Origin: Polytrichum commune | Lineage: Eukaryota > Streptophyta > Polytrichopsida > Polytrichales > Polytrichaceae | Reading direction: 5' to 3' | DNA length: 64,000 nucleotides | Assembly (NCBI GenBank): GCA_950295325.1 | Contig: OX485808.1 | Span: forward strand, 12,030,501 to 12,094,500 | Part shown: one piece after another, positions 37,002 through 50,105 of the stretch | How the letters are laid out: every line of letters begins with the position of its first letter | How positions within the stretch are numbered: position 1 is the first letter of the stretch | Notes under the pieces: generated by a model | What the model was told of the DNA's origin: nothing | The model's database searches: none | The model's input: the letters and a program-made list of their open reading frames with translations, nothing else | Program-made: the position numbers and the translations under genes

Positions 37002-39130
37002 GCTTTGCTCTAGATTTTGCCATTGAGATGTACTTAAATGTAACAGTCTTGAAAATTTGATTAAGACCTTATACTAAGACTAAGACACTTAGTATAATCT
37101 ACACCACAGTTAAAACAATAAACGAAACCTAACCATGAGTTACCATGCTCCACGTTTTAGGGTTTTCAATGACCTAAAGCGGCCACTATAACTTACTAAA
37201 CCAATACTTAAACCCTAAGCCCCTCCATGTGAAAACTCTTTTACATGCTTGGAGGAGCAAACTCTTGGCTTAGAAGGTGGATACAAGAATAGTGTGGAGG
37301 TGCATGGTGTTTGGTGTACTACAAATTGTTACTATCCAAGAAGTTACACAATATGGCAAAAGAGCAGGTTTGTATACTCATTGTTTTGTAGTGATGTTTG
37401 GTAGTTACAAACATTCAATGGACTTTACAGGTGAGGTAAATGTGTGATATGGATTGCAACTGAGCTTAGCTGAAGACACCTGACACACGCCTTTCTAACA
37501 CACAATTGTATGTTTGGGTTGGCACAGGTGCAAGTGAGGCTAGCTCTTCACATTTTCAACACCAACAATAGTACATTACTCATGTTTGGAGATTCTTTCA
37601 CTTTATGTCTTATATTTGTGAAAGTTATTATTTTACTTTGAACTAGTATGTTGGTATGTACACAAACTATGGAAAGTAGTTGAGATATTGAGAATACATA
37701 CAAATGAGGTATGTAAGTTTACACATTACATCCTTAACTTATTACTTGGTTGAAACAATAGTTGTTATGTACAATATAGTGACATACTAGACTATGTTTT
37801 GAGCTTAGCTGCCATATGTAATGTTTTTGTGAACATGACACACACGAGGACACACATCATTACATTTTAGTACTTTATGCTATCAAACTTTGATTTGAAA
37901 GCAAGGAAACTTGATAACATATATGACCACTCTAATGAGAGTACATACTCGTTGTTGAAAGTTCAAACTAAGTATTTATGATGTAGAACATATCACTACA
38001 TTCATCGCTACAATGACAGAGACTATGTTTTGGTGAGAAATAGACTTGTGATGAGAGAAAATCCCACCCACCCACCCTTGATTTATTTTGATGAAGAATA
38101 GTATGGAAAAGGCCTCTGAAAAGAGGAAGATCAAGCTTTGAAAAAAGACAACTCTCTCTCTCTCTCTCTCTCTCTACTTTGTTTTTACTTTGCCATACAT
38201 AAATTACTAAGCTCAGTAAACATAATCTTTAAAGGGTAAGTACCCTAGGGTTAAAAGAGCTCTACCTAACTATTGTCCGCCATAGATTCTGATCATTGCA
38301 TCTACGGACAAGATTGAAAACCTAATCGTATAATAAGAGCAAGGGCTTGAGAAAATACCCTTTCACTCAAAGGTAAAATTGCACTAGGCGTTTATCTTTA
38401 GTAAACTTTGCGATTAGGGTAGAGGAAGTTAACTAGTGGGAGAGTCAAGCTAAGTGCTTCAATCCGGCCCCACAAGAAACTTCAATGGCAAAGGAACATG
38501 TAAAATACTCTTTTAGGAGTATGTGGTAATGCAAAATCAATAGGTGTATTGTTGTATGATTGTGTGACATAGATAACAATTGGGTTCTGTTGTTATTCAC
38601 CTCGTGTACGTGACTAATCCTCATTTCTTGTTGGTTGGTTACATGGGCACAGGTGAGGCAGACCCTTCACAATTTTGAACGACATCCCTAGGTTTTGCTT
38701 ATCTTTTTGGGTTCATACACTTAGTGCTCGTATATTGTATGTATTCCACGATGAAGAAAGTGAATACTTACACATATATTTTTTATTGGGTTATATTTTG
38801 AAGTGCACTTGATGACAAAGGTTCTTTCGAGTTTTTGACTATAAGTTGTTTAGTACATACAAGGTTATTTCAAACAATGCAAGGGGTGTAGAGTTAGGTG
38901 AGTATGGACTGCATACAATAGATGGTGCTAACCCATGATTACACCATATGATAGAGTTACTAAGACATGCATGGTATTGAAATGAGGAGGGATCCCACCC
39001 ACCCACCCGGTTTTTTTGTTAAAAGTACAAAGATATGTATATGAATGGAATGGCCTCTGTATGGAGGATGTTTTTTGAATATGACTATGCTTGAATATAA
39101 GCTTAGTTCTTACCAAGAAATGCCTAGCTC
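37000..39130. repeat. Block II: two diverged ~1-kb repeat units
   Basis: Module X occurs at 38566-38675 and, degenerate, at 37443-37550. Module Y occurs at 38062-38175 and 38992-39080. A CT run (38152-38175) separates the units. Unit order and internal flanks match units 1 and 2 of block I, so this looks like a copy of the same composite. Confidence 0.7.
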
Positions 39131-40164
39131 TCTCACTCAACAACAAAACCTCAATATGTTACTTCTAGGAGGTGTGGCCACTTATGATGTAGAATAATTC
39201 CCAAATCAAAAACTAGTTAATTAGTTCAAGTTTATACATATCCAACCCCATAAGATCAAGATCATGGTGACAAAATGGTGATTTGTGACAAATTTTTCAA
39301 GAGCAAGTATACAATCTTCTCAAGTGGTTATATAAGTGTGTAAATGGATGTTGATTATTGGCTTGATGGCTACTTCAACCAACAGGGCATAGCCTTGACC
39401 TTTACATCAATCTTGAAATTGTTCGTTTCGGGATAATATGGAATCATTGTACACAATACAACATGTCTACTTTAAGAACTCTGAAATCTTCTTGAAAACT
39501 GCTAAGTTGTGTACGTACGATCTAAGAGGACAATTGTATGTGTTGGTCAAGTCAACAATCTACTTAGTAAATGACAACTTGTCCACATGGAAACCGTGCG
39601 CTTACTCCTACCTAGCACATGTCAATAGTCAATGTCTAACACAATTCTAGCTAGGGAGAAGTGAATTTTAATAAGGGAGAAAGGCCTGGGAAGGGGAATC
39701 GCCTTTCTGTGTAGACCTAGAATTTGATTACAGTATGACATATGAGAGAGAGAGAGATGATGTTTTTTGTTCATTATGTTGAAAACCCATAATACATGGG
39801 TCGATAATTTAAGTATAGGATGACATCAAGGCTAGTGATTGAGTGATTGATGTTAGCCTCTCTATTCGATATGAACATCTCAAATTTTATGTTGATTTGT
39901 ATAATGTATGTTTCCAAGTTCGCTCTGACATCGAAGGTCTTTGTTATGTGTTTGGTATATGTATAGTTTGCTCAAATTTCGTTTGCGGGAGACACATAGA
40001 TGCTCCTAGATACAGCCAAAATGCACGATGTTTAATGATAAGCTTGCTTCAAATTGTTTAAATGGAATCGAAGCAGGTTTTGATGGAATTGAAGAATCTC
40101 GTTTCAACATACTTGCACAACCTTGGATATCATCATTGTATTTACATACATACTTAGGGGATGT

Positions 40165-40715
40165 TTATATCATGAAGTCGTCCCAAGGCCCTGTAAAATA
40201 TGTGATTGGTTGTTGAACTCGTCCCGGGACCACTTCGGTTTACACCAAGGAAACATGTCAAAGTGACCACGGAGTTCAAGGTCCCCAAAAGATATATTGT
40301 AAGGCCTACATTATCCACTCACCTAGTCCAATAGATTTTGCAGTGGGAGAGGCCAAAGAGGTGCTCTGGTAGAAAAAAAAAAACAAAGCCCATGGTAGAG
40401 AAATGTTGTTATCATAATTTTTTTAATGAACTATTGTTTGGGCAAGAGAAGACGAAGAGAAGAGGAAAACAAGAGAATGGTCAAACTATAATTTTCCAAA
40501 ACTGCCCTTTTTGGGCACATATTGAAAAAATGGGCAGATTCATTTTTTAGTGCATGGTCATTCCCTCATGATCCACATTCGGTTTACACCTAGTGTAAAT
40601 TAACTTTGTAAATTGAATCCTAAAGAAATCGAACCATGGAGGTTGGACCATCAGGTTGGACCATGGAAAAAGTCCATCTTCCATAGTCCGAATTGATGGT
40701 CCATGGTGGAAACCG
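40165..40715. mobile_element. Non-autonomous DNA element, copy 2
   Basis: Shares the AAGTCGTCCCAAGGCCCTG start, the GGTGGGAGAGGC-like middle and the CCATGGAAAAAGTCCATCTT end with the 34975-35947 copy. It lacks the nested insertion and so shows the pre-insertion arrangement. Confidence 0.6.
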
Positions 40716-42103
40716 GCCCTTAATATACCTATAATTGCTCATCAATGTCTCATGTGACTACCTATATGATAACATAAGGAGAGAGAGAAAAAGGTACTAA
40801 ATAAAGCCACAAACACACAAATACTTGTTAAAAAAATCACAAGACTTGATGAGAGCTCGTGCGATAGGAGCCGTTGATAAGCAAAGGCCGGCCGTACATG
40901 AAAGGGTTAAGGCCGTGATGGGGCTCTCTCTCTCTCTCTCTGGGGTGCAACGTGGTCAGCTGTAAAGTAATGACATAAAGCTGTGAAGCTAGACCATTCA
41001 TGTTCTTTGCAAGGAAGGGATGGTACTCAATTGTCAGTGCCCAATACATTATAATAACTAAGGTAGAAATACCATAACCCGTGAACATATATAAGGTGAT
41101 TCGCATTGATGATCTGGTCTGACAATCATGAAATAATTTTCCAAGATAGACGAGAAGGATTCATGAAGAATGCAAGTTGTTTCGTATTTTCCTGTCCTAT
41201 ACAACAAATGTTACACTTTTTTAAAGTGGAAAGTGGTCTAAACCCCTACTCGTTCACTAGATTCTCCCTACACCAAACACGGTAATATGCATTTCCATAA
41301 AGAACATCGCCTAAATCGGTTACCTCATGAGTATATTAATACATGACTCCCATTGGCTACACTAAGTGTACACGCATTGAAGTTGCCGCTGAGTCATGAT
41401 CCGTTTTAGAAATGGCAATTTACCATTAGGTCTAGTGCACGGCTAGAGGGTGGTTAATGGGTTATGGTATTTCTACCTTACTTAAAGCAATGATCGGGAA
41501 GAACTGACCACTACACTAAATATTGTTTGATACATTAAATACGAATGCATACACTAAATATCACTAACCCTATGAAAGTAAGTAGCATTAAATGTAAACT
41601 CAAACACTAAATATCAACGATGGTAATATGTGGAAGTTACATGCACGAATTTGGTGTCAATAAGGAGAAGGTTCAGTTTCTCATTTCTTGATTTATTGCA
41701 AGCATGGATACATGGCTTGGACACATGGCTCTTGAATCCCCTCAACAAATAATCACATGTATTGCACATGACCTCGTATTCATCTCCAACAAACAAGCAC
41801 ACAATTTCCACTGACAAAGCAAATGAACAAGCACAATGCACTCTTATGAGTCTTTGACGAGATTCCGCTCAACCCACACATCTTAGATCGCGAGGGTTTT
41901 GGGTGAATGGAAGCTTAAGGAAGTGAAGAGGACGAGAGAGAGAGAGACTCTTGAAGCAATCGAAGAAGAGTGTTTCACAAGAAGGGAAGTGGTAGTCGGG
42001 AAGGTGGCGGCGCATTTATGTCTATCACTAGTTGTCAAAGAATTGAAAATCAGTGTTGAGCAGGGTAGGTTGGTAACAACACTAAATATAATCAAACACT
42101 AAA

Positions 42104-42665
42104 TATCATATTTAGTGTAGTTACACATGAACCGGTCAAAGTTCACCAACACTTTATGATAACTGCCCATCGTTTTAGAAGATTCTATGGAACGTACCTT
42201 GAATTAATAAAGAAAACCGAAAGATCATAACATGTAACCGGTTGGACTTGGAAACAACACTAGGATTTTGACTGATTGATTATGCCCAAAATCCTCCCAG
42301 GACACTAGGTTTAAGGTAGTTTAGACTTAGTTCCAGTGTCTAGTGTCACTGGAACTAACGTCACTACCCTTGGGTGTGACTAAGGATGTTTTATGAACAT
42401 ACACTCTATTCACTCCGGCCTCCCCCGGAGACCGGAGTTCTTCTTCTTCTTAGTTCCAATGTCTAGTGAGGTTTTTGGGCCTCACCGGTCGAGATCATAG
42501 TGTTTCCAAGTCCAACGTACCGGTTACATGTTAACATCTTTCAGTTTGTTTGTTTATTTATTAATTTTGAGGCATGTTCTCTAAATCCATCTAAATGATC
42601 GGTGATTTTCCTAACGTCTTTGAACTCTAGCCGGTTATTTCGCAAACTCAACTGGTTCATTTGTG
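42104..42665. mobile_element. Large imperfect foldback element
   Basis: The left arm (about 42110-42300) contains AACATGTAACCGGTTGGACT. The right arm (about 42465-42655) contains its reverse complement with the same flanking order (AATTAATAAA, GAACCGGT/ACTGGTTC). A single related arm is at 45640-45815, and part of it is at 10590-10625. Confidence 0.65.
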
Positions 42666-42679
42666 ATTACACATGATAT

Positions 42680-42877
42680 TGTATTTAGTGTCACTTATTA
42701 TTTGGATTTATGCAATGTTATATCTGTTTATTGTAAGATCTCATATTTTATTAACAAGTGTCAAATTGGTTGTTTAGACATTATAGAACATTAAAAAAAT
42801 TTCGGGTAATAAAGTACATCAATATTAAAAAGATATAGCACTATATAAGTCCAAAAAGTAAGTGACACTAAATATCA
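42680..42877. mobile_element. MITE, TGGTATTTAGTGTCACTTA family, copy 2
   Basis: Ends GTATTTAGTGTCACTTATTA and, reversed, TGATATTTAGTGTCACTTAC. The length is close to copy 1 at 3194-3400 and part of the interior (TATGCAATG) is shared. Confidence 0.65.
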
Positions 42878-43641
42878 TATTTTAGTGTTGTGGCCTTGTC
42901 ATTGCATAGTTCAGGCCAACACGTACAGTCTGGGCCACTTTTTCACACAGACCGATGCCTGGGACACTTACAATTTCTTAGCAGACCAATCTCACATCAA
43001 GATTCCCACAAACTTTCATCTAAATTTATCAAGTATTATATGTTTCATAATATTGTTCAAGGAAGAGTCCATGCTTGCTTTTGGCATAACTAGTTGTGCA
43101 TCTATTTTTACTTTATTTTAAAATATGCATTTCAACATGAATTTCAAAATACTCAGCAAATTTTGAGGCATTTTGTATGTTTTTATTATTAGAAATCCAC
43201 TTTTACAGTTAGTCCAGGCCAGTAGGGTGAATATAGACATGCGCAACTTCGCCAATTGTTTCATATTATCATATAGCATTAGTACATTCAAACTCTGAGC
43301 AATTACGCCGAGATATGAAGAATGACGATGGTGATGTTGTGCAAGACGAATTTCACATCAACACAGTCTTGGATTAATACTTGGGTGGAGAAGAGCTTGA
43401 AGAACTAATCATGGAAAAGGGGGATGTTTTTGATAATGATTTACCATAAAGGACCTCATGGATTGATGCCTACGATGATTTTCAATAAAACAAATCATTC
43501 AATTTTTTGAAATGTTTTGAAATGTATTTTATAATGTTGCTTCCAACCTCTAGAATAAAAAAATGCAACACTAGTAGGCATAACACTACTCAACAAGTTC
43601 CATACGATATGTGAAACCTGAGAAGACTACTTGAGCTTGAC

Positions 43642-43998
43642 TTAGGTCCACTTCACACATGAGACTGAAGGCCCATGACAATTGCATTCTAAGATCTCTC
43701 ATTAGTTGAAAAGGCCGAGACCGTTCAAGATCGCTTCACACGAAAAGGTGAAGGTCTAAATGCTTAAAGAAATTATCATGAATGAAAAGTTTACATAGAT
43801 TTCTACATGGCAAACTATGAATATCATTTCATGGTTTGCTGGAATATATGTTAGGCCCACCTCCAAATGGTAGGTTTGACGCAAATTCTGGCCACACCAT
43901 GTCAAAGTCAAGGGCCTTAGACATGGGCATTTGGATGAGAGTCAAGGCCCCTCACAATTACATGGTCACAATCCTTGGCTTGTGTGTGAAGTGGCCCT
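43642..43998. mobile_element. MITE, GGCCACTTCACACACGAG family, copy 2
   Basis: The left end TTAGGTCCACTTCACACATG pairs with the right end TGTGTGAAGTGGCCCTAA. It is shorter than copy 1 at 11.05 kb and shares its left interior. Confidence 0.75.
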
Positions 43999-44152
43999 AA
44001 TACCCATGTTACCTTGAGTGTTCTCCTTGTTTCATTTCAAGTATGAAATGGGCATGGTATGGGTCTTGAAATAGAAGTAGAACAAACCACTATTGAGTAG
44101 TGTTGTGTATTTGTAGATATTCACTATAATACTATAATAACCTACTCCAGAT

Positions 44153-44420
44153 GGTTAGGGCTAGACACCCACCTCTTTGAGCTAGCCCCCCCCGCAAACA
44201 TGATTCAAGGTGAAAACGCAATCAATTATAATATACCGTGTGTTTTTGTTTTGAACAATTTGGCCTTGGAGTTAGTACCAAATATGTCGAATTAGTTTTA
44301 TGGGCACCCACTTGAAATAAATTAACCAAATATACGGGAAATTAAGTTGTACTAGACATCCTTTACCTCAGTATCGTTGGTGAGGGCCCCACTCAAAGAG
44401 GTGGGTGTCTAGCCTTGGCC
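44153..44420. mobile_element. MITE, GGGCTAGAYRCCC family, copy 2
   Basis: A perfect 23-base inverted repeat, GGCTAGACACCCACCTCTTT plus GAG, lies at 44159-44181 and in reverse at 44392-44414. The ends and size match the 4.4-kb copy. Confidence 0.8.
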
Positions 44421-46689
44421 GATCCAAATTACCCTTTGATCTTCTCTGTTCAAAGGAGATTAACGCCCCGCAATGGCCTAAACATCTCAAAACGAGACTC
44501 TCAATTTTAGACGAGTCAATCTTGTTAGAAACAAAGTTTTGATTCCATTTTAAGATAGTGAAACAGACACCTATATTCGAGTTGTGAATGGCTAGGTGTA
44601 CCTAAGAACAGAGTCCAAAAAGACATGCGTTGGAAAGATCTTGGACTACGTGGTAGAAGCTTATGAACCATAATTCAACTTAATTGGGGGGGGCGGGGGA
44701 CCTATATTTTTAATCTAAGTAACACATAGAAAACTCACTTTGACTATGATTCAATAGGATATTCATACGAGCTCCAAGAATCATGAGGGAATTGGCTATG
44801 TGCACGAATTTGGATTGGTTGACCATCTCGCACCACTTGCATGTTCCATATATACCTCCCAAGAAAGTGGTAAGGAGAGGATGGTGTCGGTTTAAGAGCC
44901 GCTTATTACCATGGGAGGTACCCCACCCAATCCGCTCTAAGGCGCTCATCTTATCCTTTCAAGCCCACCATTAATATTTTGTGGCATTTGGGACGGAGAG
45001 CCTCAACTTTGATGGTTCCAACGTCCAAGCCATTAGGATAACCTATAAATACATAGTATATTTTTTGTCACCCAATTGGCCATACAATGTGGCAGGCACA
45101 GGTAGCTTTATGAACTTAAAACCCGGATTCGGGCAATTTCGGGTGAGGCTTCATACCTTGAGTTATTCTTTCTTAGATGTCTTAATTCGTGGTAGAAGTT
45201 GTTGCTAGAGAACCTCTTTTGCATGGAATGAACAGGGAGCACCGACAGTTACACGAAACCGTCCTATTAGTGTGTGTGAAAAAATAATTAGTGTGGGCCA
45301 CACTAATTTTCTAGTTAAGGTGGAATTAATGTTGGTTCAAGGGTGCAGGTTTTTCCCTAAGTCTTTGTGATGACTTTCGACCAAGATGTTGAATATCAAT
45401 TATAGGAGAAGAGTGGCACAAGATAAAATAATCATCCACATTAATTTTCTAGAGAAACAATTGTTGTGGGTCACACTAATTTTCTACTGGAAATATAGAG
45501 TGTGGGGTGGAAATTAATGTGGCCCGCATTACTTCTCATTGCAAGAATTAGTGTGGGCTCTAAGAAATTAACATGATCTATAGTAATAGGACTATTTAAT
45601 GCGCTGATTATAAATGAATTGGTTGCGTTTGAAAAAAACCAGTTGACGTTCAGCATGTCGAGAAAATTACTGATCATTTTAGAGGAATGTATAGAATATA
45701 CCTCAAATTGAATAAAGAAAAACTTTAAAAATCACAACATGTAACCGGTTGGACTTGGAAACACCAAGATTTTGATCGATGATGCCCAAAAATCTCCCCG
45801 GACACGGGGTTGCTAAATCATGAGCACCTTGACATGAGCAAGAGCATGTCCGAGAGCACGGACATAGATTTCATAGGCCTCTGACACATGGATATAGGGG
45901 GTGATAGGGTTTTGGGTAGGATTTCCCAAAGAAACTTATGATGTGAGATTGGTGTATTGCAACATGGTTGAAATAGAAATGCAAAAGGAAAGCCCATATC
46001 TAGAAGTTGTTGAGATCACGAATTTATGAAGAATACAAACACTTTGCATCATGATTGAATGCCAACGATAGATCTCTTATATCTAAATGCTTCAATGCCA
46101 AATACACCAATCGACAAAGAAGATTACAATGAAGAAGTTGAACAACTAAACACCTCAGTTGAACCCCCCTGCTTTAAACCTATGACATACATGATCAAGG
46201 ATTGGTGTTAGTCTAATGACATGTGTGCAACTTGTTTTGTCCATGATGGAAGAATGTGATAGAGGATGGAGATCTAAACACGATCCTACAAGCACAACAC
46301 AAGGAATATACTAGTATTATTTAGATATTGTGTACAAAAGAGAAAACTCCTCTTCTAGTCCTAAATGTAGTACTCATTCTAGGGTGGAACCACATCACCA
46401 AAACCAGAGTGAGGTACATGAGGACCATCGGGGTACATGAAGTCATACAACACAACACAACACAAGTATGACACCCCCCTTGTAAAAATCTCAACACATT
46501 AATGCAACCCTGGAAAATATATTAATACTAATACAAACAAAATCCAAGTACAAAATGACACTGCCCACATATATGACAAAACATGCAAACACCTTATCAC
46601 CATTTCCTACAATAAACGTGTATGGTTATGGAACCAATACAATTGAATGCTACACCAACCACACGACTTAATACCCCCCTACCCAATCA

Positions 46690-48262
46690 TTTGAAACTAA
46701 AATAACTTGGCTATATCAAAGATATAAACACAAAATCCCAAAAAATGACCCACTCAAAAACTCACACCAAGCCCTATCCAAAGCACTACAAGACTACATC
46801 ACAACGTCCATTAAAATTACACACTCCTACTTCTCCTTTCCAATCACATGCTCAACTCATCTAACAAAGTTATTTTTGCCATTTCCTAGAGATAAAATCT
46901 TTGGGTATGTTGGTATCTCATTCTCACATAGGTGGCAAGGAATATGTTAAGCTCACCCTCACGATGAAACTGAAGCCCAAACAACCATCCACTAGACCAG
47001 ACTAGCAGCTAAACACGACCCACGTACCACCACAATACTTACCATCCCATATTTAATTTGGTATCAAAATTTCACCCCGCATTCAGGCCCTTTCCTATAC
47101 ACACATGTAATTACTCATATACCAACATACACCACTAAATACAAGGAACCAACAAAACCACAAGAATTCAACGAGCCACGTATAGAACCACTTAGTATAA
47201 AAATCATTTGCGTACTTCACCAAAATAATAGTATTGGTACTACAAAATAAATAGATACAATAAAAATATATATTCAACAACCTTAAGAGATGAATGGCCA
47301 TCAATGAAAACAACTCCTAACAAAGGACCTATTAGATTCCTAGAAAAACATCTCACGAAATACGATAAGAATATAAATCTATAATTGATCTATATACTAT
47401 ATCCCAACATAGATAAATTGATAGCCAACGTAAAAATAGATAATGAGCTATCAAATAAATTTTGGACAAACAAGAACATAATTGACTCTCAAAACACATG
47501 TCTTCTAAAACTGAGACACAATCAATACATGGGGAATGCTAGGAAACAATCGTTCTTTGGTAGGGAAGCCTTTTCATCAATCACGTGCCCCATATGTAAC
47601 TCTCCAGACCCTGATACATGGCTACATGTATTTCTAAAGTGCAAACTATACATGCCCTCCAAACCAAAAGACACAATAAAGCAATATGGGAATTAAGAAA
47701 ACTTATAGTGGCATTAAAAATAAATAAAGATGCTATGTTCTCATGAATACAAGCACATTCAATAATGGACCCCCCCCCCCCATAAAACACCGTCTTTCCT
47801 TGGCTATTACCTTGCACGTGTGGGCAACAAAAATGCCATTGCAATACAAATTCAAACAAGACCTTTTATTTGTGAAATGACTACCATATCAGTCTCCACC
47901 ACCAACATAACCTAATGATAACCTAACAATACAATTCATTGAATTAACATACTATAATGATAGAATACCAGATGAAACTATAATCCAAAAAATAAAAACA
48001 TATAAACCACTAATAGATAATGTTATCAACAAAGTTTGGAAGGTAGGTCCACTAATAGTCATCATAGCAGGTGCTAGGGTAGCCACACACATTCCTTCTA
48101 TGGAAAATATTGAAACAACATTCAAAATCCCTTAGCTAAGCATCAAATACATATTTGAGGCAATCAACGTCATTGCTATACAACTTGCTATGGCCATAAT
48201 GCTACACAAAAGGAGGATAGAAAACAACAAACCACTACCAATAGACACACAACTACCATAGC
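46690..48262 (+). pseudogene. Decayed LINE-type reverse transcriptase, C-terminal part
   Basis: Frame-broken coding remnants on the + strand. The largest open piece (47385-47696) contains LLKLRHNQYMGNARKQSFFG followed by CPICNSPDPDTWLHVFLKC, the zinc-finger-like motif found after the reverse transcriptase/RNase H of plant non-LTR elements. Downstream come PCTCGQQKCHCN, then VGPLIVIIAGARVATHIPS and AMAIMLHKRRIENNKPLP before a stop. Several stops and frame changes show it is inactive. Upstream pieces (LIWYQNFTPHSGPF region) probably belong to the same element. Confidence 0.7.
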
Positions 48263-48479
48263 AACCCCAAATATCCACATGTTAGTGACCATGATGACTA
48301 CAGTGCCCACCCCAAGAGGGGTTAGTAGTCCCGCACCACTGATATTATGTTCATTGGACATAATACCAAGGGTGGGTCGAACGGGCATTTCAATCACACT
48401 GATCCCACTAAGGTCAACGTTTCTTCTCTCTTTCTTCTTTGCGTTTTACTTTTGTTTGAATGTATTTTTGATGCAAAAA

Positions 48480-49640
48480 GTGTTGACTTGTGAGCCTTGA
48501 GGGTTGAGAGGCTTATTTGAAAGGTTTGGAGGTGTTTAGACTTCCAAAGGATGTGACTTGAGTGTTTTGAGTGTTTAAGGGTGTACTTAAGAAGTTTGGA
48601 GGTGTTTAGAGTTCAAAAACATTTGACTTGAGTGATTTGGATATTTAAAGGCTTATTTGTTAGGGTTGAATTTTGAAAGGTTTGTTTGAATCATTCAAGG
48701 TATTTTGAGTTGAAGAAAGTGTTTTTTGAGTGCCTTGAGTGTAGAAAGGCTTATGTGAGTGCATTAAATATGATTTGAGATAAAAATAAATTTGGCTTGG
48801 GTAATTGGAGAGTGCAAAGGGCACATCCGAGAGAAAATGCATTCATTTGAGTGAAACAAAATCTAACTTGAATGATTTAAATGCCTAACATGTTTTTGAA
48901 AGCAAGTGGACTCGTTGGAGGTGTGAGAGATATGACTTGAGTATTTCGAGTGCATTTAGGCACTTTGGAAAAGAAGTGGACTTGTTTGAGGTGAAAAATA
49001 TGTGATTTGAGTGAACTGTTAGTTGTAGGGCATATTTGAGAGTAAGACTTCTTAACTATTTTGAATTAGATTTGACTTGAATGATTTGAGAGTTTAAAAG
49101 CCCATTTGACACCACGAGAGCATTTTTGAGGCCAAATAGACTTTATTTGAATGGATTGGAGCAAAACCACTATGTTTGAAGGCAAGATGATTTCTTTGAA
49201 GTTTGGAATGATTTGACTTGGTTATTTGAGTGTTGTAACACTAACTTGAGGGATAGGCTAGTCATTTGAGCTTAAGAGGAGCATACTTGAGTGTTTTGAG
49301 TGATTTGAGTGTTGGAAAGAATCTTCAAGGGATAACGCCAATCATTTTAGGTACAAAATAACTTGTTTGAATGATTTTAGTATCTTAAGACTTCTATTGA
49401 GGAGTAGAGGATCCAACTTGATGTATTTGAGAGGGTAAGACACGTTTGAAATGAAGAAAATATGATTTGAGTGATTTAAGTGTCTTAAATACTTCTCTTG
49501 AGGTGGAGAAAATTTGACTTGAGGTGTTTGATAGTGTAAGGCATATTTGAGATGAAGTAGATTAAATTTTCAATGATTTGGATATCCTAAGTTCTTATTT
49601 GAGGTGAAAAAGGTTTGATTAGAAAGTCTTGAGTGTACAA
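48480..49640. repeat. Degenerate minisatellite built on TTTGACTTGAGTGATTTGAG
   Basis: For about 1.16 kb the sequence repeats variants of TTTGA(C)TTGAGTGATTTGAGTG, a short spacer, then AAGGCATATTTGAGG(T)GAAGA, with a period of roughly 45-70 bases. Units are heavily diverged. It ends where the copia gag fragment begins. Confidence 0.7.
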
Positions 49641-49660
49641 ATATATTATTCAAGTGGAAG

Positions 49661-49957
49661 ATGATATATCTTGAAAGCGAAGGAACTCAAGTGATGGACA
49701 AGCTCCACAAAGAGATACTTAATTGTTGGAAGTTCAAAATGAAGATGATTTTGGCTTCCATGGACCTTTGGGACATTATAGACGGATCCGAGAAGGTTCC
49801 ACATTCCAACGCGGATCCCAAAGTGCTGAAGGAGTACCAAAGACATGTGAAGAAGGCCATATCCATCATTGGCTTCAACTTGGTGGACAACAAATTTGCA
49901 CACATCAAAAGTTGCAAAGGACTTGCAGAAGGAATTTTTTGGTTGCCCTTGAAATAA
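49661..49957 (+). pseudogene. Copia-type retrotransposon gag fragment
   Basis: A 98-codon ORF with WKFKMKMILASMDLWDIIDG, then a Lys/Val-rich helix and KSCKGLAEGIFW. This matches the gag N-terminal region of Ty1/copia elements (W-x-F-K-x-K-M, LW-x-I-x-G). It is cut after about 98 residues and no intact pol follows, so it is a relic. Confidence 0.75.
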
Positions 49958-50105
49958 TATGTGTGGATTTAGGCTAGTTAATGTATGTAGAAGGTTATAT
50001 GTTTTGGGCCCCGATGAATCAATGTGCTATGAACATTACATATAATAGCATCAAACAAATATGTAATTTTGCAGTTAAGTTATAGGGTTGTGATTCTCAT
50101 GGATT

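Noticed and set aside
45240-45600. Possible MITE with ATTAGTGTGGGCCACACTAAT palindromes
   Set aside because: Several short inverted motifs are present but the outer ends do not pair well enough to define an element.
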